Assembly: GCA_037479115.1 (NCBI GenBank)
Contig: JBBFLK010000001.1
Span: 1 to 64,000 of the forward strand
Length of the DNA stretch: 64,000 bases
From: Anaerohalosphaeraceae bacterium
Lineage (GTDB): Bacteria; Planctomycetota; Phycisphaerae; Sedimentisphaerales; Anaerohalosphaeraceae
Reading direction: 5' to 3'
Shown: piece by piece, positions 52,226 through 61,040 of the stretch
Layout: every line of letters starts with the position of its first letter
Position numbering within the stretch: the first letter of the stretch is position 1
Program-made: the position numbers and the translations under genes
The notes under the pieces: model-generated
What the model saw: only the letters and a program-made list of their open reading frames with translations
Told to the model about the DNA's origin: nothing
The model's database searches: none

Positions 52226-53624
52226 CCGTTCCGAGGGCCGCCCGAAGGAAGCTGCGGAGGGGCTGGGGATTCGGAAGATTCCGGCTTCTCCGGAGGCGGA
52301 GGCGGCTCTGCTCGGTTCGATGATTCTGGACCCGCTGTGCATCGGCCGGGTGGTGGAGCATCTGAAGGCGGAATCGTTTTCGCTGCCGGAGCATCAGCTG
52401 GTGTTTGAAGCGCTGGTGCGCCTGTTTGAAGAGCGGCGGGAAGTCGATTTGGTGACGCTCAAGGATGAGCTGGAAAAGCGGGGGCATCTGGCGGCCGTGG
52501 GGGGCGTGGAGTATCTGATTCGGCTGACGGAGTCGGTGCCGACCGCCGCCAACTATGAATACTATATGCAGATTGTCCAGCAGAAGTCGATCCTGCGGGA
52601 TTTGGCGTATGTCTGCCAGGAGATTCTGCAGGAGGTCTGCGACCCGACGGGGGAAAGCGATGAAAAGCTGGATGAGGCGGAAAAGAAGATTTTCCAGGTG
52701 ACGGAGCGGAAAATCAGCGGCACAGCCGAGCCGATTCGCAATCTGATTTATCAGGCGTTTGAGGCGATTGACGCCCGCAAAGGGGGAACCGGCGTCACGG
52801 GAGTGCCGACGGGGTTTCGGGAGCTGGATGATCTGCTCGGGGGGCTTCAGTACGGCGATATGATAGTCGTGGCGGGCCGTCCGAGCATGGGCAAGACCAG
52901 TTTTGCGCTGAATATCGCCGAATACATCGGGGCGGATGCGGACCTTCCGGTGGTGATTTTTTCTCTGGAAATGAGCAAGCAGCAGCTGACGGAGCGGTTT
53001 TTGTGCAGCCGGACGGGCCTGAATCTGCAGATGCTCCGCAAGGGGTTAATCAGCACCGAGCAGCATCAGCAGCTGGTGGAGGAAGGGGCTCGGCTGTCGG
53101 AAAAACCGATTTTTATTGATGACACGCCGGGTCTGACGCCGCTGATGATTCGGGCCAAGTGCCGTCGGCTGAAAAGTCAGTATCAGATTCAGGCAGTGTT
53201 TATTGATTACCTGCAGCTGATGAGTCTGGGGGGCAAGGTGGAATCACGCCAGCAGGAAATCAGCACCATCTCGCGGTATATCAAGTCGCTGGCCCGTGAA
53301 CTGGCGGTGCCGGTGGTGGTGCTCAGCCAGCTGAACCGGGCTCCGGAAGGGCGCGAGGACCATCGTCCGCGGATGAGCGACCTGCGGGAAAGCGGCAGCA
53401 TCGAGCAGGATGCGGATGTGATTCTGCTGCTGCATCGGGAGTCGTATTATCGGCGTTCGGACGGGGAGGATGCCGCCGAGGACAATACCGCTGAAGTGAT
53501 TGTGGCCAAGCAGCGCAACGGGCCGACCGGCACAGTGGAACTGGTGTTTGACGGGGCCTGTACGCGGTTTCGGAACAAACATCGGGGCTTCGTGCCGGAA
53601 GACTATCGCGAGCCGCCGATTTGA
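52194..53624 (+). CDS. dnaB: Replicative DNA helicase DnaB
   Basis: The 476-residue product has the N-terminal domain (PEAEAALLGSMILD), a linker helix and the RecA-like motor with Walker A GRPSMGKTSFAL, LEMSKQQLTERF, FIDYLQLM and DLRESGSIEQDADVI. The start is taken as TTG at 52194 with GAGGG 8 bases before. It is inside the end of rplI (32-base overlap); a GTG at 52164 is another option. Confidence 0.95.
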   Translation: MAQTKKPAANSRSEGRPKEAAEGLGIRKIPASPEAEAALLGSMILDPLCIGRVVEHLKAESFSLPEHQLVFEALVRLFEERREVDLVTLKDELEKRGHLAAVGGVEYLIRLTESVPTAANYEYYMQIVQQKSILRDLAYVCQEILQEVCDPTGESDEKLDEAEKKIFQVTERKISGTAEPIRNLIYQAFEAIDARKGGTGVTGVPTGFRELDDLLGGLQYGDMIVVAGRPSMGKTSFALNIAEYIGADADLPVVIFSLEMSKQQLTERFLCSRTGLNLQMLRKGLISTEQHQQLVEEGARLSEKPIFIDDTPGLTPLMIRAKCRRLKSQYQIQAVFIDYLQLMSLGGKVESRQQEISTISRYIKSLARELAVPVVVLSQLNRAPEGREDHRPRMSDLRESGSIEQDADVILLLHRESYYRRSDGEDAAEDNTAEVIVAKQRNGPTGTVELVFDGACTRFRNKHRGFVPEDYREPPI

Positions 53625-53661
53625 GGACAGACCCACGGGAGACCAGACAGGAGGTTGCCGA

Positions 53662-55965
53662 ATGAGAACAGGATGGCTGATCGGGATGGTTTTGGCGGGA
53701 TGGCTGACGGCGGTTTCCTTCGTGCAGGCGCAGGAGGAGCAGCCGGAGGGACTTGTCATCGGTTCGATTGAGACGGCCGGCACCGTGACGATTACGCGTG
53801 CGCAGGTGCTGTCCACGGTGCGGACCCGCGTCGGGCATGTCTTTCGGGCGGAACAGGCCGCCGAAGACGTCAAGCGTCTGGCCGCCCTGGAGGGCGTGGA
53901 TACGGCCTATTACAACGCAAAGGTTGTTGACGGCAAGGTCGTACTCACCTATGTGATTGTCGAAAAGAACCTGATCCGTTCGATTGTTCTTCAGGGCAAC
54001 AAGAAGGTCAGCGATTCACGTCTGCTCAATGAGCTGGGAATCAAGCAGGGGGATTATCTGGACCAGTTTCAGGTCAAAGCGGGGGTGGAGAAGCTGAAGG
54101 AGTACTACCGGAAGAAGGGCTATTCGCAGGCGAAAATTACCCTGGATGAAAGCCGTCTGATTGTCGGCCAGGTGATTTTTGCGATTGACGAGGGGCCGCG
54201 GACCAAGGTTCGGAAAGTGATTTTTGAAAACAATCAGGCGTTTTCGGATGAGCAGCTGCTCAGGGCCGTCAAGACGCGTCCGAGGAAGTTTCTGATTTTT
54301 CCGGTGTACTGGGACCAGGAGCAGATGACGAAGGATCAGCAGCAGCTGCTGGATTTTTACCGCCGGCAGGGGTATCTGGATATCAAGGCGGAGTCTTCGG
54401 TTTCGTTCAGCGAAGACCGCAAAACGGCGGAGGTGACATTTCGGGTGACGGAAGGGCCGCAGTATACGGTCGATTCGATGACCCTGAGCGGCTATTTGTT
54501 TGAGGACGAAGAGGCCCTTCGGTCGGAGCTGAAGCTTAAGCCCGATGCGCCGTTCAGTCCGGACCGTCTGGAGTATGACGTCAAGAAGATTCGCAGCCGA
54601 TATCGATCGGAAGGGTATCTGGATGTGCAGGTGGAGACGGTTCGGCGGGAGCTGGATGGACACCGAGTGGCTGTGGAGCAGAAAATTGCGGAAGGGCCGC
54701 GCTACCGTATCGGCGAGGTGACGATTACCGGCAACCGGATGATCAAAGATACCGCCATCCGTCGTGTGCTGGATGAGGAGGGCTTCCGTCCGGGGGCCTG
54801 GTATGACGGAGCGGCGGCTCAGGGGGACGGCAAAGGGGAGCTGGAGCGGATTGTCCAGCAGACGACGGCGGCGCAGTCGGTGACGATTGTGCCCAGCGGT
54901 ACGGAGCCGCAGCGGCGGGATGCGCTGGTGCAGATTGCTGAAGGCCAGACGGGCACGATTATGCTGGGGGCGGGAATTGCCAGCGACAGCGGTCTGATCG
55001 GTCAGATTTCGCTGGACCAGCGAAACTTTGATATCACGGACTGGCCGACGAGTTTTTCGGATTTGCTGTCGGGCAGGGCGTTTCGCGGGGCCGGGCAGCG
55101 GTTTCGGGCGATGTACAGTCCGGGCCGCCGGTGGACGAGCTATTCGGTCAGTTTTACGGAGCCGTATCTGTATGACCGGCCGCTGGCGCTGGATGCAGGA
55201 TTTGCCGGCTTTACGCGGCTTCGGGAATCGTATGATGAAAAGCGGACCGGACCGAGTCTGGGCCTGACGCGGCGCTATCCGGATCACTGGCGGAGAGGCA
55301 TTTCATTCCGCTTTGAAAATGTGAGCATTGAGAATCTGGACCCGGTTGTGCCGTCGGACGTCCGGGATGTGGCGGGCGACAATCTGCGGCTGGGGACGCG
55401 GTTCTGGGTCGGACTGGACAAGACGGACAGCCGGTTTCGGCCCAGCAAGGGGTATAATTTTGATGCGGGCTATGAACAGGTGCTGGGGGACCATACGTAC
55501 GGTCTTCTGACGGCCACGCAGCGGTGGTACAAGACGCTGTATGAGGATTTGGCGGAACACAAAACGATTTTGGAGACCAAATTGTTCGGCGGAACAGTCG
55601 TCGGCAGTGCTCCTATGTATGACCGGTTCTACGGCGGCGGCATCGGGTCGATTCGGGGCTTTCGGTATCGCGGCATCAGTCCCCGCGGAGAAAACGGCGA
55701 TCCCATCGGCAGCGACTGGATGGCACAGGCCAGCGCGGAGGTGGCGATTCCGCTGGGCAGCGAGACATTTTCGTGGCTGCTGTTTACGGATGCCGGCTTT
55801 TTTGACAGCGGGCCGATACGCACGTCAGTCGGCACAGGGATTCAGATTTTGATTCCGCAGATTTTCGGACCGGTTCCGATGCGGTTTGAACTGGGGGCTC
55901 CGATTACGAAAGATGATGACGATAAGACGCAGGCCTTCAGTTTCTCGGTTGGTGCGCTGTTTTAG
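53662..55965 (+). CDS. bamA: Outer-membrane assembly factor BamA (Omp85)
   Basis: The 767-residue product starts at MRTGWLIGMVL with GGAGG 8 bases before, giving a signal peptide that ends near VQAQ. The N-terminal half holds several POTRA domains (for example YRKKGYSQAKITLDES and YRRQGYLDIKAESS). The C-terminal half is the 16-strand barrel with GGGIGSIRGFRYRGISP, the conserved loop-6 (V/I)RGF motif. It inserts beta-barrel proteins in the outer membrane. It shows that this organism has a true outer membrane and is followed by ompH. Confidence 0.94.
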   Translation: MRTGWLIGMVLAGWLTAVSFVQAQEEQPEGLVIGSIETAGTVTITRAQVLSTVRTRVGHVFRAEQAAEDVKRLAALEGVDTAYYNAKVVDGKVVLTYVIVEKNLIRSIVLQGNKKVSDSRLLNELGIKQGDYLDQFQVKAGVEKLKEYYRKKGYSQAKITLDESRLIVGQVIFAIDEGPRTKVRKVIFENNQAFSDEQLLRAVKTRPRKFLIFPVYWDQEQMTKDQQQLLDFYRRQGYLDIKAESSVSFSEDRKTAEVTFRVTEGPQYTVDSMTLSGYLFEDEEALRSELKLKPDAPFSPDRLEYDVKKIRSRYRSEGYLDVQVETVRRELDGHRVAVEQKIAEGPRYRIGEVTITGNRMIKDTAIRRVLDEEGFRPGAWYDGAAAQGDGKGELERIVQQTTAAQSVTIVPSGTEPQRRDALVQIAEGQTGTIMLGAGIASDSGLIGQISLDQRNFDITDWPTSFSDLLSGRAFRGAGQRFRAMYSPGRRWTSYSVSFTEPYLYDRPLALDAGFAGFTRLRESYDEKRTGPSLGLTRRYPDHWRRGISFRFENVSIENLDPVVPSDVRDVAGDNLRLGTRFWVGLDKTDSRFRPSKGYNFDAGYEQVLGDHTYGLLTATQRWYKTLYEDLAEHKTILETKLFGGTVVGSAPMYDRFYGGGIGSIRGFRYRGISPRGENGDPIGSDWMAQASAEVAIPLGSETFSWLLFTDAGFFDSGPIRTSVGTGIQILIPQIFGPVPMRFELGAPITKDDDDKTQAFSFSVGALF

Positions 55966-56021
55966 CCGGGAAGATGCATAACGGAAAGAGCACTTTTTTA
56001 AGATTCGGAAAGGCGAATGAA

Positions 56022-56624
56022 ATGAACGGACAGAAAAGACACGGATGGATTGTGCCGGCAGTGCTGGCGTGCGGAGCGGCGTGGCTGATTTATCAGCAGG
56101 GATTTGCGGCGGCTCAGGAGAGATATGCTCCGGTTCGGGTCGGGATTGTGGATGTGACGAAGATTCTGGAAAACTGCAAAAAGAATAAACAGTGGCAGGA
56201 GAAGGCGGAGGCGGACCGCAGCCGGGTGCAGGCGGAGTTTCAGCAGATGCGGCGAGAGCTGGAGGCCCTGCAGGCCAATATCAAGCAGCGCCGGCCCGGC
56301 AGCAGCGATTATTTTGCGCTGATGGGTGAGTATGAGGAAAAGCGGGCCCTGATGGAGGGACGCAATTCGTTTTATGAGAACAAATTCACCCAGGAGATGC
56401 AGCAGTGGATGGAGGCGCTGTACAGCGATTTTGTGAAGGTGACAGCGATGGTGGCCCAGGAAAAGGGTCTGGATATTGTGCTGGGCAAGGAAAGTCTGGA
56501 GATGCCGGCGCCGACGCTGCGGGATTTTATGCTGAGCGTCAAGACGCAGAAGGTGCTGTACAGCCGGCAGGAGCTGGATATTACGGATGAGGTGCTGGCA
56601 GCGCTGGATAAGCTGAGCAATTAA
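56022..56624 (+). CDS. OmpH/Skp-family periplasmic chaperone
   Basis: The product of 200 residues starts at MNGQKRHGWIV with GGAAAGG upstream. It has an uncleaved or long signal (about 8-28) and the OmpH opening RVGIVDVTKILENCKKNKQW, followed by long coiled-coil arms (about 60-150) and KGLDIVLGKESLEMPAP. It escorts outer-membrane proteins to BamA, its upstream neighbour. Confidence 0.88.
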   Translation: MNGQKRHGWIVPAVLACGAAWLIYQQGFAAAQERYAPVRVGIVDVTKILENCKKNKQWQEKAEADRSRVQAEFQQMRRELEALQANIKQRRPGSSDYFALMGEYEEKRALMEGRNSFYENKFTQEMQQWMEALYSDFVKVTAMVAQEKGLDIVLGKESLEMPAPTLRDFMLSVKTQKVLYSRQELDITDEVLAALDKLSN

Positions 56625-56647
56625 CCGGATGGGATGGGGCTTTGCGG

Positions 56648-57715
56648 ATGGAAGCAAACGGGGCTTCGGTTCGGAAAATGACCGTTGCAGAGCTGACCGA
56701 ACGGCTGGGGGGGCGGCTGTGCGGTCCGGGGCATCCGATTGTCTGCGGCGTCAATACGCTTCGGGATGCGTCGCCGGAGGAAGTGAGTTTCCTGACGGAG
56801 GAAAAGCAGCGTCCGCTGCTGGCGGACTGCCGGGCGGCGGCGGTTTTGGTTTCGCAGGAGGCAGCGGGCTGCCGTGCGGCGCAGATTGTAGTCGGCAGCG
56901 TGCAGAAGGCGCTGATTGAGGCGCTGAAACTGTTTGCTCCGCCGCTGACGGTCTGGAAGGGAGTGCACCCGACGGCGGTTGTGGAACCGGATGCGGTTCT
57001 CGAAGAGGGGGTCGGCATCGGTCCGAATACCTATATCGGTCATCAGGTCCGCATCGGGGCCTATACGGTTATCGGGGCCAACTGCAGCATCGGAGAGCGG
57101 ACGCAAATCGGTTCACGCTGCCGGCTGGACAGCAATGTGGTGGTGTATCACGACTGCCGCATCGGGAACTTCTGCATCCTGCAGTCGCACTGCACGATAG
57201 GGGCGACGGGGTTTGGGTATGCGTTTGTGGACGGCCGGCATCAGCTGATTCCGCACAACGGCGGGGTGATTCTGGAGGATGGGGTGGAAATCGGGGCCAA
57301 CAGCTGTGTGGACCGGGCGAAATTCGGCCAGACCGTTGTCGGGGCCGGTACAAAGATTGATAATTTGGTGCAGGTCGGGCATAATGTGCGCATCGGCCGG
57401 ATGTGTCTGCTGGCCGGACAGGTCGGGCTGGCGGGCAGTGCGGTGCTCGGGGATGGGGTTGTGATGGCCGGAGGGTCGGGGGTCGCAGACCATATTACGG
57501 TGGGGTCCGGAGCGATAGTCGGAGCGGCCGCAGTTGTTATTGAAGATGTTGCACCGGGCTGTCAGGTCTGGGGAACTCCGGCGCAGGAAATTGCGGCGGA
57601 AAAGCGCTCGACGGTGTGGTACCGGCGGCTGCCGAAACTGGCCGAAGAGGTCCGGGAACTGAAGAAAAGGATTCAGCAGATTGAAAATGCAAAAAACAAT
57701 CCGGCACGAGGATAA
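56648..57715 (+). CDS. lpxD: UDP-3-O-acylglucosamine N-acyltransferase LpxD
   Basis: Third step of lipid A synthesis. The 355-residue product has the N-terminal uridine-binding domain (MTVAELTERLGG), a left-handed beta-helix with many hexapeptide repeats, the catalytic-histidine region in LIPHNGGVILEDGVEIGANS and the C-terminal helix. The start may be ATG 56648 or the in-frame ATG at 56678, which gives the more typical N-terminus. It overlaps the lpxC-fabZ gene by 29 bases. Confidence 0.93.
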   Translation: MEANGASVRKMTVAELTERLGGRLCGPGHPIVCGVNTLRDASPEEVSFLTEEKQRPLLADCRAAAVLVSQEAAGCRAAQIVVGSVQKALIEALKLFAPPLTVWKGVHPTAVVEPDAVLEEGVGIGPNTYIGHQVRIGAYTVIGANCSIGERTQIGSRCRLDSNVVVYHDCRIGNFCILQSHCTIGATGFGYAFVDGRHQLIPHNGGVILEDGVEIGANSCVDRAKFGQTVVGAGTKIDNLVQVGHNVRIGRMCLLAGQVGLAGSAVLGDGVVMAGGSGVADHITVGSGAIVGAAAVVIEDVAPGCQVWGTPAQEIAAEKRSTVWYRRLPKLAEEVRELKKRIQQIENAKNNPARG

Positions 57716-58988
57716 ACTGTCCGGACGAGGGCTGTTTTTCGGACAGGAAGCCCATGTGGTGTTTCGGCCGGCTGAGCCGGATACGGGGATCGTGTTTGTC
57801 CGGACGGATCTGGAGCGTCCGGTTCGGATACGGGTCTGCCCGGAGTCGATTGTCGAGCGGCAGCGCCGCTCCGCGCTGGGGGTTGGGGATGTCCTGATTG
57901 AGACATCGGAGCACTGTCTGGCGGCGGTGGGGGCGCTGGGGCTGGACAATCTGATTATTGAGATCGATGCGCCGGAGCTGCCGGGATTTGACGGCAGCAG
58001 CGAGGAGTACTTCAAGACGCTGTCCAAGTGTGAGCCGGTGGAACAGAATAAGCCGCGTCGGGAACTGGTGATTCGCGAGCCGGTGTGCATTCAGGACGGG
58101 GATAAGGCGATTTATGCGCTGCCGGATGCGACGGGCGGGCTGCATCTGACGTTTGATATGGACTACACGCAGCATACCGGCATCGGACGGCAGACGTATT
58201 CGTGCCGGCTTACTGAGTCGCATTTTGCGACGCATCTGGCGCCGGCGCGGACGTTTGTTCTGGAGGCGGAGGCGCGTCAGATGCAGGCGGCTGGAATCGG
58301 GACGCACTTGAGCCCGCGTCAGATTCTGGTCATCAGCTCCGACGGACCCATTCGGAACAGTTATCGGTTTCCGGATGAGTGTGTGCGTCATAAGGTGGTG
58401 GATTTAATCGGAGATTTGATGCTGGCCGGGATGCCGATTGTCGGCCGCATTGTGGCCTACAAGAGCGGGCACGCCCTCAACCATCAGCTGGTAAAGGCCC
58501 TGATTGAACAGGACCGAAAACACCGCGGACTGAGTCCGGCGGGCAAGCCGCTGCTGGATATCCGGCGGATTCAGAAAATCCTGCCGCATCGGTATCCGTT
58601 TCTGCTGGTGGATAAGGTGATTGAGGTGGAGGAGGACCGGCGGATTACGGCGGTGAAGAATGTGACCATCAATGAGCACTTTTTCCAGGGGCATTTTCCC
58701 GGTGCGCCGGTGATGCCGGGGGTGCTGATTGTCGAGGCGATGGCGCAGGTGTGCGGGCTTTTGTTTGCGCAGACGCTGGAGCACACCGGCAAACTGGCGG
58801 TGCTGCTGACGATGGATCAGGTAAAGATTCGCAAGTCGGTTGTGCCGGGCGATCAGCTGATTCTGACGGCGGAGGCCGACAAGGTGCGCAGCCGTGCCGC
58901 CAAGTGCAATTGTACGGCCAAAGTGGGTTCGGAGATTGTGGCCGAGGCCCAGCTGAAGTTTATGCTCGTCGATGACGAGGTTGGATAA
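57687..58988 (+). CDS. lpxC-fabZ: Bifunctional LpxC-FabZ: UDP-3-O-acyl-GlcNAc deacetylase / 3-hydroxyacyl-ACP dehydratase
   Basis: The product of about 433 residues is a fusion. LpxC (1-285) has the zinc ligands His76 (SEHCLAAVGALG), His235 and Asp239 (HKVVDLIGD), and the catalytic SGHALNHQL (His262). FabZ (293-433) has LPHRYPFLLVD, FQGHFPGAPVMPG (His336) and IVEAMAQ (Glu350). It joins the committed step of lipid A to the fatty-acid elongation step that competes for the same hydroxyacyl-ACP. The same fusion is known in Bacteroidetes. Confidence 0.94.
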   Translation: MQKTIRHEDKLSGRGLFFGQEAHVVFRPAEPDTGIVFVRTDLERPVRIRVCPESIVERQRRSALGVGDVLIETSEHCLAAVGALGLDNLIIEIDAPELPGFDGSSEEYFKTLSKCEPVEQNKPRRELVIREPVCIQDGDKAIYALPDATGGLHLTFDMDYTQHTGIGRQTYSCRLTESHFATHLAPARTFVLEAEARQMQAAGIGTHLSPRQILVISSDGPIRNSYRFPDECVRHKVVDLIGDLMLAGMPIVGRIVAYKSGHALNHQLVKALIEQDRKHRGLSPAGKPLLDIRRIQKILPHRYPFLLVDKVIEVEEDRRITAVKNVTINEHFFQGHFPGAPVMPGVLIVEAMAQVCGLLFAQTLEHTGKLAVLLTMDQVKIRKSVVPGDQLILTAEADKVRSRAAKCNCTAKVGSEIVAEAQLKFMLVDDEVG

Positions 58989-59030
58989 ACGAACGATTAC
59001 GGAACAGACTTTCGGAGGAACAAAACGAGT

Positions 59031-59840
59031 ATGAGTACTCAGATACATCCCACGGCGGTGGTGCATCCGAGCGCGCAGCTGGGGGATGGAGTCGTCATCG
59101 GCCCGTATTGCGTGGTCGAGGAAGATGTCGTCATCGGGGACGGGACGGTCCTGGATGCGCATGTGATTATCGGAAAGCGGACGAAGCTGGGCTGCCGGAA
59201 TCGGCTGTTTCCAAACTGTGTCATCGGCAAGCCGCCGCAGATTCTGGGCGCCAATGACCAGACGCCGATCGGCGGGCTGAAAATCGGCGACAACAACGTC
59301 ATTCGGGAATTCGTGACGATTCATCCGAGCATGCATCCGGAGGAAGACACAATTGTCGGCAGCGGCAACCTTCTGATGATCGGAGTGCATCTGGGGCATG
59401 ACTGCATTCTGGAGGATAAGATTGTCATCAGCAACTACACGCAGGTCAGCGGTCACTGCAAGATTGAGATGGGGGCCTGGCTGAGCGGGCTGGTGGCGAT
59501 CCATCAGTTCTGCACCATCGGCAAGTGGTGCTATGCGGCGGGCTATACAGGCATCAACCATGATGTGCCGCCGTTTGTGATTATCAGCGGGCATTATCCG
59601 CATGAGGTACGGGCGCTGAACAAGCGCGGGATGGCTCGGGCGGGCCTGAATGAGGAACAGAAGGCGTCGCTGTTTGAAGCGTTCAAGTTTATCTGGCGCA
59701 GCGACAAGCCGGTTCTGGAGCAGGTGCGTCTGCTGGCGGAGCGCGACGGGCTGTGTGAGCCGGTCAAAGCGATTGTCGATTCGCTTCTGAACAGCAGCCG
59801 GCAGCGGTTCGGACGATATCGGGAACTGTTCCGGGATTAA
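59031..59840 (+). CDS. lpxA: UDP-N-acetylglucosamine acyltransferase LpxA
   Basis: First step of lipid A synthesis. The 269-residue product has the left-handed beta-helix of hexapeptide repeats, the catalytic histidine in VHLGHDCILED, GLVAIHQFCTIG, and the C-terminal helices with HYPHEVRALNKRGM. AGGA-like sequence precedes the ATG. Chain length and whether the acceptor is GlcNAc or a diamino sugar are not decided by sequence, but the next gene bears on that. Confidence 0.93.
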   Translation: MSTQIHPTAVVHPSAQLGDGVVIGPYCVVEEDVVIGDGTVLDAHVIIGKRTKLGCRNRLFPNCVIGKPPQILGANDQTPIGGLKIGDNNVIREFVTIHPSMHPEEDTIVGSGNLLMIGVHLGHDCILEDKIVISNYTQVSGHCKIEMGAWLSGLVAIHQFCTIGKWCYAAGYTGINHDVPPFVIISGHYPHEVRALNKRGMARAGLNEEQKASLFEAFKFIWRSDKPVLEQVRLLAERDGLCEPVKAIVDSLLNSSRQRFGRYRELFRD

Positions 59841-59859
59841 CGGGAAAGGAAAGCGCCGG

Positions 59860-60870
59860 ATGATGAATCCACTCCGAACAGCTGTAGTGGGGGCGGGCAA
59901 GATGGGGGCACTCCATGCGCGGGTGTACAGCCGGCTGCCGGAAAGCCGGCTGACGGCGGTGGTGGATCCGGATGCATCCCGGGCCCGCTCCCTGGCCGAC
60001 CAGTACGGCTGTGAGGCCCTGACCGACCCGAAAGACCTGATTGGGCGGGTGGATGCGGTGACCATTTCCGCCCCGACTGCGGCGCACTTTTCGCTGGCCG
60101 AGTTGTTTTTGAACCATCGAATTCCGGTGCTGATTGAAAAACCGCTGGCGTCAAATGCCGAGCAGGGACGGCGGATTGTTCAGCTGGCCCAGCAGACGCA
60201 GACGGTCGTGGCGGTGGGCCATTCGGAGCGGTGCAATCCGGTGGTGCAGGCAATGAAGCGGCTGGAGATAGAGCCGCGTTTTATTGAGGCCGACCGAGTC
60301 AGTCCGTATCCGTTCCGCTCGTCGGATGTCGGGGTGGTGCTGGATATCATGATTCACGATATTGATATTATTTTGTCGCTGGCCCGCAGTCCGGTTCGTC
60401 AGGTCGAGGCGGTGGGGGTAAACGTGATTGGAGACCATGAGGATATCTGCAACGCCCGGCTGGTTTTTGCCAATGGGTGCATCGCAAACATCACGGCCTC
60501 CCGCCTGGCGCTCAAGACGGAACGGAAAGTGCGGGTGTTCAGCCGACAGGCCTATCTGAGTGTGGATTATTTCCGCAAGGAAGGCATCGTCATCAAAACC
60601 GACCCGAATATTGATGTCGTCAAGTGGATTCGAGAGCGCCAGGAGGCAGGGGATTTTGATTTTTCCCAGGTCAAGTGGACGGACCTTCTGCATATTGAGC
60701 ATCTGGATATTACAGAATCAGAGCCGCTTCGGGTGGAGCAGGAGGCCTTTCTGCGGGCGGTTCTGGAACCCGGAAAAAGACCGGAAGTGACGGCGGAAGA
60801 AGGACTTGCAGCGTTGGAGTGTGCGGAGAGGATTCTGCAGAAGGTCCGCGAGCACAAATGGAATCCCTGA
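59860..60870 (+). CDS. Gfo/Idh/MocA oxidoreductase next to lpxA (GnnA-like)
   Basis: The 336-residue product has the NAD(P)-binding motif AVVGAGKMGALHARVY, EKPLA and VGHSERCNPVVQA. It lies 19 bases after lpxA. In Acidithiobacillus and others a related enzyme, GnnA, oxidises UDP-GlcNAc as part of diamino-sugar (GlcN3N) lipid A synthesis. The aminotransferase partner GnnB is not in the window, so this is a suggestion. Confidence 0.75.
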   Translation: MMNPLRTAVVGAGKMGALHARVYSRLPESRLTAVVDPDASRARSLADQYGCEALTDPKDLIGRVDAVTISAPTAAHFSLAELFLNHRIPVLIEKPLASNAEQGRRIVQLAQQTQTVVAVGHSERCNPVVQAMKRLEIEPRFIEADRVSPYPFRSSDVGVVLDIMIHDIDIILSLARSPVRQVEAVGVNVIGDHEDICNARLVFANGCIANITASRLALKTERKVRVFSRQAYLSVDYFRKEGIVIKTDPNIDVVKWIRERQEAGDFDFSQVKWTDLLHIEHLDITESEPLRVEQEAFLRAVLEPGKRPEVTAEEGLAALECAERILQKVREHKWNP

Positions 60871-60895
60871 ATGGTCGGATTCGGGGGGATTGCGG

Positions 60896-60924
60896 TTGAC
60901 AGGCAGGGGCTTTGGGGGTATATT
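60896..60924 (+). promoter_or_regulatory. Predicted promoter of ppdK
   Basis: TTGACA (60896-60901), a 17-base spacer and TATATT (60919-60924). It leaves a leader of about 110 bases that contains a CGGGGG-ACGAA-CCCCCG hairpin. Confidence 0.85.
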
Positions 60925-61040
60925 CCGCATTCTTTGATTGGCCCAAGACGGAGATGTTCTATCCAGAGACGCCGGCAGGTTTCGGGGGACGAACCCCCGT
61001 TTGTGTTGGAAACCATATTTATTATTTAGGGAGATAATCG

